DNA of 64,000 nt from Acidovorax sp. Leaf160 (lineage in GTDB: Bacteria > Pseudomonadota > Gammaproteobacteria > Burkholderiales > Burkholderiaceae_C): assembly GCF_001424265.1 (NCBI RefSeq), contig NZ_LMOV01000001.1, positions 397,873-461,872 of the forward strand, read 5' to 3'. The notes beneath the pieces were generated by a model. The model saw nothing but the letters and a program-made list of their open reading frames with translations, did not search any database and was not told the origin of the DNA. The first letter of the stretch is position 1, and every line of letters starts with the position of its first letter. Shown one piece after another: positions 20,541-29,077 of the stretch. A program made the translations under genes and the position numbers.

Positions 20541-22865
20541 ATGCAGCAACATCACCATCCTGTGGACGCCTCGGGTGTCATGACGGGCCCCGTGGGGGCC
20601 GAAGTGCGAGCCAGGCTCGCGCCTTCAGAAAACGTGCTCGCCGAGCTGGAGGTTGACCTGAGCGCTGCCCTGCGCTTCGAGCGGGGCCTGCTGCTGCTGA
20701 CCAACGCCCGCCTGCTGGCACAGGACGCGCACGGCGCGGTGCAGGAATGGCCGCTGGAATCCGGCATGGGGCTGCGCCTGATCGACCATGCCGGCGTCGG
20801 CACGCTGGAGCTGCACGACGGCACCCGCCGCCTGGCCCTCTGGCGCTTCACCCTGGGCGCGCACACCGCCGCCCTGCGGTTGGTGCAGGCGTTCGAGCGG
20901 CAACTGGCCCGGGTGGCGCTGCCTGCCGGCGCGGCCGTCGGCCCGCGGGACGAGGAGGCCACCCTCTGCCAGGACTGCGGCGCCCCGCTGCCGCCCGATA
21001 CCGAGGAATGCCCCGCCTGCGCCCGGGTGCAGGGTCCGCAGACCTCCACCTGGGTGCTGCTGCGCCTCTGGCGCTTCGCGCGCCCCTACCGCAAGCAGCT
21101 GGCGGCGGGCTTTGCCCTGACGGTGGCGTCCACCGCCGCCACGCTGGTACCGCCCTACATGACCATCCCGCTGGTCGACGACATCCTCATTCCCTATCAG
21201 AACGGCCAGGCCATCCCGGTCACGCTGGTGGCGATGTATTTGGGCGGCCTGCTCGCGGCGGCGCTGCTGGCCTGGGGCCTGGGCTGGGCGCGCACCTACA
21301 CGCTGGCGCTGGTATCCGAGCGCATCGGCGCCGACCTGCGCACCACCACCTACGAGCACTTGCTGAAGCTGTCGCTCGACTACTTCGGCGGCAAGCGCAC
21401 GGGCGACCTGATGGCCCGCATCGGCTCGGAGACCGACCGCATCAACGTCTTCCTGTCGCTGCACGCGCTCGACTTCGTCAACGACGTGCTGATGATCCTG
21501 ATGACGGCGGCCATCCTGTTCTCGATCAACCCCTGGCTGGCCCTCGTCACCCTGGTGCCGCTGCCGTTCATCGCCTGGCTGATCCACAACGTGCGCGACC
21601 GGCTGCGCACCGGCTTCGAGAAGATCGACCGCGTCTGGTCCGAGGTGACCAACGTGCTGGCCGACACCATTCCCGGCATCCGCGTGGTCAAGGCCTTCGC
21701 CCAGGAAAAGCGGGAGGCCCAGCGCTTCCGCGACGCCAACCAGCACAACCTGGAGGTGAACGACCGCCTGAACCGCACCTGGTCGCTGTTCACCCCCACC
21801 GTGTCGCTGATGACCGAGATCGGCCTGCTGGTGGTCTGGGGCTTCGGCATCTGGCTGGTGGCGCACAACCAGATCACCGTCGGCGTGCTGACGGCCTTCA
21901 TCGCCTACATCGGGCGGTTCTACACCCGGCTCGACTCGATGAGCCGCATCGTCTCGGTCACGCAGAAGGCGGCGGCGGGGGCCAAGCGCATCTTCGACAT
22001 CCTGGACCACGTCAGCAACGTGCCCGACCCGGTGCAGCCCGCCCGGCTGGAGAAGGTGCAGGGCGCGCTCACCCTGCGCAACGTGGGCTTCCGCTACGGC
22101 AGCCGCTCGGTCATCAAGGGCCTGAACCTGGACATCCGCCCGGGCGAGATGATCGGCCTGGTGGGCCACAGCGGCTCGGGCAAGAGCACCCTGGTCAACC
22201 TGATCAGCCGGTTCTACGACGTGAGCGAGGGCTCCATCCTGGTCGACGGGGTGGACCTGCGCCGCCTGCGCGTGGCCGACTACCGCAGCCACATCGGCCT
22301 GGTGCTGCAGGAGCCGTTCCTGTTCTTCGGCACCATCGCCGAGAACATCGCCTATGGCAAGCCGAGCGCCACCCGCGCCGAGATCATCGCGGCGGCGCGG
22401 GCCGCGCATGCGCACGAATTCATTTTGCGGCTGCCGCATGGCTACGACTCGCTGGTGGGCGAGCGCGGCCAGGGGCTGTCGGGCGGCGAACGCCAGCGCA
22501 TCAGCATCGCCCGCGCGCTCTTGATCGACCCGCGCATCCTGATCCTGGACGAGGCCACCTCGGCCGTGGACACGGAAACCGAAAAGGAAATCCAGAAAGC
22601 GCTGGACAACCTGGTGCAGGGCCGCACCACCATCGCCATCGCCCACCGCCTCTCCACGCTGCGCAAGGCCGACCGGCTGGTGGTGATGGACCGGGGCGAG
22701 GTGGTGGAGGTCGGGCCGCACGACGAGCTGATGGCCAAGGAAGGCGCCTACTGGCGTCTGTACGAAGCCCAGGCCCGTCGGGCGGAGGAAGACGCCCAGG
22801 CCGCCGGCGTGGTGATCGTGGAAAGCGGGCTGCTGCATCCGGCGCACCCCGCGGGCCAGTCCTGA
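20541..22865 (+). CDS. Cyanophycin-associated ABC transporter (fused permease-ATPase) with N-terminal PH-like domain and zinc ribbon
   Basis: 774 residues, divergent from cphA'. The first ~130 residues look like a small beta-rich PH-like domain (GLLLLTNARLLAQ). A zinc ribbon follows, C143-x-x-C146 with C157-x-x-C160. Residues ~175-470 are an exporter-type transmembrane domain, and ~505-750 the ATPase, with Walker A K548 (GHSGSGKST), signature LSGGERQR and Walker B ILILDEATSAVD. This half-transporter should work as a homodimer. An AGGA sequence ten bases before the ATG supports the start. Homologues consistently sit with cyanophycin genes and DUF1854, but the cargo is unknown. A cytoplasmic zinc ribbon is unusual for an exporter. 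Confidence 0.92.
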   Translation: MQQHHHPVDASGVMTGPVGAEVRARLAPSENVLAELEVDLSAALRFERGLLLLTNARLLAQDAHGAVQEWPLESGMGLRLIDHAGVGTLELHDGTRRLALWRFTLGAHTAALRLVQAFERQLARVALPAGAAVGPRDEEATLCQDCGAPLPPDTEECPACARVQGPQTSTWVLLRLWRFARPYRKQLAAGFALTVASTAATLVPPYMTIPLVDDILIPYQNGQAIPVTLVAMYLGGLLAAALLAWGLGWARTYTLALVSERIGADLRTTTYEHLLKLSLDYFGGKRTGDLMARIGSETDRINVFLSLHALDFVNDVLMILMTAAILFSINPWLALVTLVPLPFIAWLIHNVRDRLRTGFEKIDRVWSEVTNVLADTIPGIRVVKAFAQEKREAQRFRDANQHNLEVNDRLNRTWSLFTPTVSLMTEIGLLVVWGFGIWLVAHNQITVGVLTAFIAYIGRFYTRLDSMSRIVSVTQKAAAGAKRIFDILDHVSNVPDPVQPARLEKVQGALTLRNVGFRYGSRSVIKGLNLDIRPGEMIGLVGHSGSGKSTLVNLISRFYDVSEGSILVDGVDLRRLRVADYRSHIGLVLQEPFLFFGTIAENIAYGKPSATRAEIIAAARAAHAHEFILRLPHGYDSLVGERGQGLSGGERQRISIARALLIDPRILILDEATSAVDTETEKEIQKALDNLVQGRTTIAIAHRLSTLRKADRLVVMDRGEVVEVGPHDELMAKEGAYWRLYEAQARRAEEDAQAAGVVIVESGLLHPAHPAGQS

Positions 22866-22896
22866 GCCCTGTCTCCCACGAACCGAAAGCAGCTCC

Positions 22897-23397
22897 ATGA
22901 CGAACCATCCCACCTCCCTTCCCGACGCGGCGCCGGGTTTCACGCTGCGACGCAACGACTACGGCCGGCTGGTGCTGCGCCTGCCGGACGGCTCCGAGCA
23001 TGCCGGCGTGGTGCCCGTGCGGGCCTTTCCCATCGCCGCGCCCGACGAAGGCGTGTCGCTGGTGGGGCTGGACGGCCACGAGCGCATCTGGATCGCCCGG
23101 CTCGATGCCCTGCCCGCCGCGCAGCGCCAGCTGATCGACGAGGAACTGGCCTCGCGGGAGTTCGTGCCCATCATCCAGGGCATCACGGCGGTTTCCAGCT
23201 TTTCCACGCCCAGCACCTGGACGGTCAATACCGACCGGGGCGAAGCACGTCTCGTGCTCAAGGCGGAAGACGACATCCGCCGCCTGGGCGTGCGCACCTC
23301 GCTGCTGATCGCCTCCAGCGACGGCGTGCAGTTCCGCGTGCCCGACGTGACGGCGCTCGACCGCCAGTCGCGGCGTCTGCTCGAACGGTTTTTGTAG
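22897..23397 (+). CDS. Cyanophycin metabolism-associated DUF1854 protein
   Basis: 166 residues, beginning 31 bases after the ABC transporter on the same strand. It matches the DUF1854 pattern: an opening FTLRRNDYGRLVLRLPDG, then GVSLVGLDGHERIWI, a block ending FVPIIQGI, and the core STWTVNTDRGEARLVLKAEDD. There are no signal or membrane segments. DUF1854 has no established activity; its constant pairing with this transporter and with cyanophycin synthetases suggests a regulatory or assembly role at the transporter or granule, which is inference. Confidence 0.92.
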   Translation: MTNHPTSLPDAAPGFTLRRNDYGRLVLRLPDGSEHAGVVPVRAFPIAAPDEGVSLVGLDGHERIWIARLDALPAAQRQLIDEELASREFVPIIQGITAVSSFSTPSTWTVNTDRGEARLVLKAEDDIRRLGVRTSLLIASSDGVQFRVPDVTALDRQSRRLLERFL

Positions 23398-23518
23398 CAG
23401 CCGCCCCAGGCCTGGCGCCGGGCCGAAGGCTTCCTGGACACCCAAGCGGGGGTGTCTGCGGGCGCTGTAGTGGAATCCGGAGATAGGGGTAAACCCTGGT
23501 TTTTGGCCTTAAAGGCAG

Positions 23519-23545
23519 AAAAGGGCTCAATTTCCCCTTTTGTTT
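23519..23545 (+). terminator. Weak candidate terminator after the DUF1854 gene
   Basis: A short hairpin, AAAAGGG pairing with CCCTTTT across a nine-base loop, lies in a locally AT-rich stretch ~120 bases after the DUF1854 stop and is followed by only a few T residues. The 3' arm itself supplies the T-run. It could end the transporter transcript. The same AT-rich stretch could equally be the promoter region of the gene at 23616. Confidence 0.35.
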
Positions 23546-23615
23546 GCCGTTATAGGGTACGACAAGGGGGTTACTCCGCCTGCGTCACCGCTGCCATGTT
23601 GAGGAGCCCGCTGCC

Positions 23616-24065
23616 ATGTCCATCCCCTCTCTAGACCGATCGCCGAGCTGGCGCCCGCAGGGCGCCGACCTGTACCCCACCGGGGCTGCCGTCGCCATTC
23701 CGGCCGCGCGTGCCGGCGGCGGGAACGCGCCCGCGCCGGTGGAGTCGGCCGACCGGCTGGGGGAGGGCGCGAAGATGCGCGACCCGGACAAGCCCTCGGC
23801 CACGGCCGAGGCGACCAACCGGGACTGGACCGAGGCGAAGAAGGCGGAAAAAGCCAAGGAAGAAGAGCCGCCGAAGGAGCCCATCTCCAAGCTCCTGCTG
23901 GAATTCATCCAGTCGATGTGGCGTGCCAGCGGCAGCGCGGTGGAACTGGCACAGGAGATCAACAAGGCGTCGCAACAGGACCGGCAGGCCCAGCAGGAGC
24001 AGCAGACGCCCAAGACGCCGCTCACCTACGCCGATCCGAAGGTCAAGCGCACCAGCGGTCTGTGA
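23616..24065 (+). CDS. Hypothetical protein with charged central helix
   Basis: 149 residues, family not recognised. GAGGAG nine bases before the ATG supports the start. The N-terminal ~65 residues are low-complexity (Pro, Ala, Gly). A Lys/Glu-rich stretch (EAKKAEKAKEEEPPKEP) leads to a hydrophobic amphipathic segment, KLLLEFIQSMWRASGSAVEL, then a Gln-rich end. There is no signal peptide. The 12 bases ccgctgccatgt occur twice just before the start, at 23589 and 23609. Confidence 0.65.
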   Translation: MSIPSLDRSPSWRPQGADLYPTGAAVAIPAARAGGGNAPAPVESADRLGEGAKMRDPDKPSATAEATNRDWTEAKKAEKAKEEEPPKEPISKLLLEFIQSMWRASGSAVELAQEINKASQQDRQAQQEQQTPKTPLTYADPKVKRTSGL

Positions 24066-24097
24066 GTGGAATGCGCTGCACGGCGGCCGGGTCGATT

Positions 24098-24152
24098 GCT
24101 ATAAAAATAATAGCACAAAACCCTTGCTGAACGGGCGCAGAAGCCCGATTTG
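24098..24152 (-). repeat. AT-palindrome interspersed repeat, copy 1
   Basis: A 55-base element. On the minus strand it starts CAAATCGGGC and ends with the palindrome GCTATTATTTTTATAGC. It matches the copies at 44201, 55790, 59133 and 63137 in length, order and end sequences; the middle (TGCGCCCGT...AGGGTTTTGT) is closest to the copy at 59133. It fills most of the gap between the hypothetical gene and the EF-hand gene and lies just 3' of both convergent genes. Confidence 0.8.
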
Positions 24153-24166
24153 GCGCTGATCTGGCG

Positions 24167-24589
24167 TCAGGGTTTGGCCGGCGTGCCAGCGGCCGCCGCC
24201 TTGGCGCGGTCCCGCTCGGCGCGGTACTTCACGGCGAACGCGCGCACCTCGTCCAGGGTCACGAAGCCGTCGTGGTTGGTGTCGGCGTCGTCGAAGGCCC
24301 CCGCCAGGCGCGGCACCAGGGCGACCTCCTGGCGGCTGAGCTTGCCATCGCCGTTGAAGTCCAGCATCTTGAATTCGCGAATCGCCTTGGCTTCGCCCTT
24401 GCTCATGGGGGCGCTGGCCGGCGCCGCCGGCGCGGGTGCGGCAACAGCCGACCCGGCCGCGCTGGCGATGCCCGAGCCCCAGGCCAAAGACGCGGCGACG
24501 CAGCCCAGCAGGACTGCGCGGTGCCACGGGGCGACCGGGCTGGAGTCAGCGAAAGGGCGGGCGAGCGGTGGGCAGGGGAATGAAGGCAT
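24167..24589 (-). CDS. EF-hand calcium-binding protein, probably exported
   Basis: 140 residues. Two canonical 12-residue EF-hand loops are present: D77-F-N-G-D-G-K-L-S-R-Q-E88 and D103-T-N-H-D-G-F-V-T-L-D-E114. All calcium-coordinating positions are filled. A hydrophobic segment, AVLLGCVAASLAWGSGIASA (25-44), preceded by a longish N-terminal region, looks like a signal sequence, and an Ala/Pro linker follows. The ATG overlaps the stop of the upstream 5'-nucleotidase gene as TGATG, so the two are translationally coupled. Likely a periplasmic calcium sensor or buffer; no partner is identified. Confidence 0.85.
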   Translation of the reverse strand: MPSFPCPPLARPFADSSPVAPWHRAVLLGCVAASLAWGSGIASAAGSAVAAPAPAAPASAPMSKGEAKAIREFKMLDFNGDGKLSRQEVALVPRLAGAFDDADTNHDGFVTLDEVRAFAVKYRAERDRAKAAAAGTPAKP

Positions 24590-25527
24590 CACCGTGGGAC
24601 CTCCACCGGTGCCTCGGGTGCCCGGCGGAGGGGGTTGGAGATGCCGGAGCGCACATGGCCGGCAGGCACGTGCCGCGCGGCGGAGTCCACATGGCCGGTC
24701 TGGTCGTCGAAGAAGAAATCGGGTTCGAACTCGCGCAGGAACGGGCCTTTTTCCAGCCCGCCCAAGAACATGGCTTCGTCCACCGCCAGGTTCCATTTCA
24801 TCAGGGTGTTGATGGCGCGTTCGTGCGCCGGGGCGCTGCGGGCCGTCACCAGCGCGGTGCGCAGCCGCATGCCCGAGACGTCCGCCTGCTGCTGCAGCTG
24901 GTGCAGCGCCGCCAGCAGCGGCTTGAACGGCCCGCCGGACAGGGGCAGCGCCGCCTTGGTGATCTCGTGGGTCTGGAAGGCGGCCAGCCCTTCGGCCTGG
25001 TAGACCCGTTCGGCCTCGTCCGAGAACAGCACCGCGTCGCCGTCGAAGGCGATGCGCAGCTCGTCCGGATAGTTGTCGCCTGCCGCCACCGACTGGGTGA
25101 GCACCCGCGCGGCAGGAAAGCCCAGCGCCAGTGCCTCGCTCACATCGTCCTCGTTGGCCGACAGGAACAGGTGCGCGCCCAGCGGCCGCAGGTATTTGAA
25201 CGGGTCGCGCCCCTGGGTGAACACGCCCCGCTCCAGCGGCAGGCCGGCGTCCTGCGCCGAATGGAAGATGCGCAGCGCACTCACCGGGTCGTTGCGCGAA
25301 AGGATCACCACCTCCACCCGCCGCGCCTGCGCCGTATTGAACGCCAGCAGCTTGCGCACCAGCGGAAAGGCCACGCCCGGCTTGGCCGGCACGTGCAGGC
25401 GCTCCTGCTGCAGCTGCATGTAGGGCAGCGGGTCCTTCGCGTCGAAGATGCGGTTCTCCTCCTCGAAGTCGAAGAGCGCGCGGGACGAGATCGCGACGAC
25501 CAGCTTGTCGTTGAGGTGGAGGGCCAT
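24589..25527 (-). CDS. 5'-nucleotidase, cytosolic NT5C1-like family
   Basis: 312 residues. It resembles the bacterial members of the cytosolic 5'-nucleotidase I family, which dephosphorylate nucleoside monophosphates. Recognisable parts are LVVAISSRALFDFEEENRIF near the start, VEVVILSRNDPVSALRIF, RIAFDGDAVLFSDEAE (the DxDxV-like acidic motif) and EAMFLGGLEKG near the end. There is no export signal. It lies 52 bases downstream of gspF and overlaps the EF-hand gene, giving a probable gspF-nucleotidase-EF-hand transcript. Functional linkage to secretion is not expected. Confidence 0.9.
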   Translation of the reverse strand: MALHLNDKLVVAISSRALFDFEEENRIFDAKDPLPYMQLQQERLHVPAKPGVAFPLVRKLLAFNTAQARRVEVVILSRNDPVSALRIFHSAQDAGLPLERGVFTQGRDPFKYLRPLGAHLFLSANEDDVSEALALGFPAARVLTQSVAAGDNYPDELRIAFDGDAVLFSDEAERVYQAEGLAAFQTHEITKAALPLSGGPFKPLLAALHQLQQQADVSGMRLRTALVTARSAPAHERAINTLMKWNLAVDEAMFLGGLEKGPFLREFEPDFFFDDQTGHVDSAARHVPAGHVRSGISNPLRRAPEAPVEVPR

Positions 25528-25579
25528 GGCGCTGAGAGCTGAAGACTGAGAAGGAAGGATGCGGCGCTTAGCCGGAGGG

Positions 25580-26815
25580 TTACTTGACGAACTGGTTGAG
25601 CTGGATGATGGGCATCAGCACCGCCAGCACGATCAGCATGACGATCAGGCCCATGGCCACGATCAGCAGCGGCTCCAGGATGGTGGCCAGCTGCATCGAG
25701 CGGCGCTGAACCTCGGCCGACAGCTGGATGGCCGCGCGCTGCAGCATCACGGGCAATTGGCCGGTCTGTTCGCCCAGCCGCGCGAACATCGCCACCAGCC
25801 CGGGGAAGCGCTTTTTCTGTGCCAGGGCGGATGCCAGCGGCGCACCCTCGCGCACCAGCACCAGCGCGTCCATGGCGTCGGCCCGCAGAGCGCGGTTGTT
25901 CAAGGTTTCGGCAGCGGCCTGCAGTGCCTTCAGGATCGGCACCCCCGCGCCCGCCAGCATGGCCAGCGTGCCGGCGAAGCGCGCCGCGTTGTAGCCGCGT
26001 GCCAGCCGGCCCACCACCGGCAGGGTCAGCCACCAGCCGTCGAACTGCTGGCGAAAAGCGGGCTGGGCCAAGGCGTAGCGGCCGCTGACTGCTATCAGGA
26101 TCAGAGCGCCGAGCATCGCCCAGCCGTAATGCCGCACGGCGTCGCTCACGGCCAGCATCGCCACCGTGAGGAACGGCAGGGCGCGCTTGGTGCCGGCGAA
26201 CACGCTGGCCACCTGCGGCACCACGTAGCCCACCAGGAACAGCACGATGACGATGGCCACCACCGTGACGATGGCCGGGTAGAGCGCCGCCCCGATCAGC
26301 TTGCCGCGCAGCGTCTGGCGCTCTTCCAGGTCATCCGCGAGCCGCTCCAGCACCAGGCCCAGGCTGCCGCTGGATTCACCCGCGCCCACCACGGCGCAGT
26401 AGATGTCGGAGAACTCGCGCGGATGGCCCGACAGCGCCCGCGCGAAGGTCGAGCCGGCGTTGACCTCGGCCCGCAGCGCGGCCACCAGATGCCGCTGGCG
26501 GTCGCCTTCGGCCTCGTCGGCCAGCGCAGTGAGTGCGCGCTCCAGCGGCAGGCCCGATGCCACCAGGCCCGAGAGCTGCCGCGTCCAGATCGCCAGGCCC
26601 GATGCGTTGAACACCGGGCGGGTGAGCAGCCGCTCGCCCAGGCCCGGCGCTGCGCCGCCGGGGGCCTGGGCCGACGAGGCCAGCGGCTCGACACCTAGCG
26701 GCACCAGCGCCTGCGCGCGCAACAGGCTGCGGGCCGCCTTGGGAGAGTCGGCCTCGATGGTGCCCTTGCGGGGCTGGCCCTGGGCGTCGATCGCTTCAAA
26801 GGAAAAGGCGGGCAT
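25580..26815 (-). CDS. gspF: Type II secretion inner-membrane platform protein GspF
   Basis: 411 residues, full length for the family. GspF is the polytopic core of the T2SS assembly platform and contacts GspE. The start MPAFSFEAIDAQG and the following KGTIEADSPKAAR are family hallmarks. Two related cytoplasmic domains (~60-170 and ~265-370) are separated by membrane segments (LYPAIVTVVAIVIVLFLVG and a second near 210-235), and a C-terminal TM segment closes the protein (LLIVAMGLIVMLIVLAVLMP). The gene is intact but lies 5.3 kb beyond gspE, separated by four unrelated genes in mixed orientation. It must therefore have its own promoter, presumably in the 341-base gap upstream. Confidence 0.95.
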   Translation of the reverse strand: MPAFSFEAIDAQGQPRKGTIEADSPKAARSLLRAQALVPLGVEPLASSAQAPGGAAPGLGERLLTRPVFNASGLAIWTRQLSGLVASGLPLERALTALADEAEGDRQRHLVAALRAEVNAGSTFARALSGHPREFSDIYCAVVGAGESSGSLGLVLERLADDLEERQTLRGKLIGAALYPAIVTVVAIVIVLFLVGYVVPQVASVFAGTKRALPFLTVAMLAVSDAVRHYGWAMLGALILIAVSGRYALAQPAFRQQFDGWWLTLPVVGRLARGYNAARFAGTLAMLAGAGVPILKALQAAAETLNNRALRADAMDALVLVREGAPLASALAQKKRFPGLVAMFARLGEQTGQLPVMLQRAAIQLSAEVQRRSMQLATILEPLLIVAMGLIVMLIVLAVLMPIIQLNQFVK

Positions 26816-27156
26816 GCGGGCGTGGAGGATGAGGGAAAGACACCCCGGGGTCCTGGACCGGACGGTTGGATGGGGTCGTCGGTGCGGCGGGCCACGGCGG
26901 GCCACGGCGGGCCTGGCCGGAGCCTCCGGCCAGTGCGAGACAGGTCAGGCCCCGCCCGCACGGTTGGCGAGGGCCTCCGACGCGCCAACACTCAGCACGG
27001 CGGCGGGCTCTCCACGCGCTTCGACGATCTTTCCAACTGAACGGCAGGGCCCCGTGGGCTGGCGATCAGCCTGCGATGGTAGCCGCTGCCGCCAGGCGCC
27101 CGTGTGACGGGCCGGTGCCGCCCGTCTTCCGCCCACCGTCCACCCGCCGTCCGGGA
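26816..27156. other. Intergenic region upstream of gspF
   Basis: 341 bases between the LLM oxidoreductase stop and the gspF start, both genes on the minus strand. It should contain the gspF promoter, but I cannot point to one. A 10-base tandem repeat (cggcgggcca, nearly three copies) lies at 26885-26913. No coding frame here looks real. Confidence 0.5.
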
Positions 27157-28191
<1,035 letters not shown>

Positions 28192-28391
28192 GCAGCCATT
28201 GTGGGCGCCGGGTCATTTCCGTGCTGGGGTCAGGAATAAGCCCGTCTCGACCTCGCCCGGTCATCTGTCAACAAACGATAGCTATGATCAATGAAATCCC
28301 CAGAATTCATCGGCTCGGCCGAGAATTCCGCGTGCAGTGCTCGCGCGCCGCCCTCCCTTCCACCGTTCCTCTCCGCTCTACCTCCACCGCC

Positions 28392-28883
28392 ATGGGATTC
28401 TTCAGCCGGCTCTTTCCGCCCCGCGACGACGGCCGCGCGGCGCCGGACGACTGGACTTCGTTGCCGCAGGGCGAGAGCAGCGCCCTGGCGTTGCCGGCCG
28501 GGGCCGCAGCCCAGTTGCTGACCAGCCTGGACATCGACCAGGCCATTGCCAGCCACGCGCGCTGGGTGCCCTGGCTCGAACAGGCGCTGCACGGCGTGGT
28601 CGATGCGCAGTTGCAGCCCGAGGTCATCGAGCGCGAGGATTGCTCCGAGCTGGGCCAGTGGCTGCGCGGCAGCGGCCAGCAGGCCCTGGGCCACCTGCCG
28701 GCCTTCGACATGCTGGTGCGCCGCAACCGCTTCTTTCACACCCAGGCGGCCGAGATGCTGACGCTGATCGCCGCTGACGAGCCCCGCCAGGCCGAGCAGG
28801 CCTTCAAGGCCTGCCGCCATGCGTCGACGCAGGTGGTGCTGCTGCTCAAGGAATTGCGGCGCGGCCTGGTGCGCAACTCCTGA
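28392..28883 (+). CDS. Stand-alone CZB (chemoreceptor zinc-binding) domain protein
   Basis: 163 residues. A CZB-like helical bundle is suggested by the spaced ligand motifs ASHARWVPWLE, DCSELGQWL and FFHTQAAEML. In characterised CZB domains zinc is held by His, Cys, His, His. Here the first His, the Cys and the last His align with about the right spacing, but the third ligand position (four residues before the last His) is Asn, in RRNRFFH. CZB domains usually end chemoreceptors or diguanylate cyclases and sense zinc or hypochlorite; this one has only a short N-terminal segment (MGFFSRLFPP). I chose the ATG at 28392 by protein similarity; no clear ribosome site is seen. Confidence 0.7.
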   Translation: MGFFSRLFPPRDDGRAAPDDWTSLPQGESSALALPAGAAAQLLTSLDIDQAIASHARWVPWLEQALHGVVDAQLQPEVIEREDCSELGQWLRGSGQQALGHLPAFDMLVRRNRFFHTQAAEMLTLIAADEPRQAEQAFKACRHASTQVVLLLKELRRGLVRNS

Positions 28884-29077
28884 CCGCAGGACATGACGCC
28901 AAGGCGGGCTGCTTGCGCGACGCCTGCCTCTGGCCGGGGATGCCGGCCCGGGCTGGCTGGTCGTTCTTGTCCCCACACCCGCCCACGCGGACTGATGCAG
29001 GTCCCGAATAGCCCTTGGCGCCTGTGAACCAAGCGCTAGGCGCTATTTTTTTCTCAGCAAACGCCAGCGGCGCGCTG

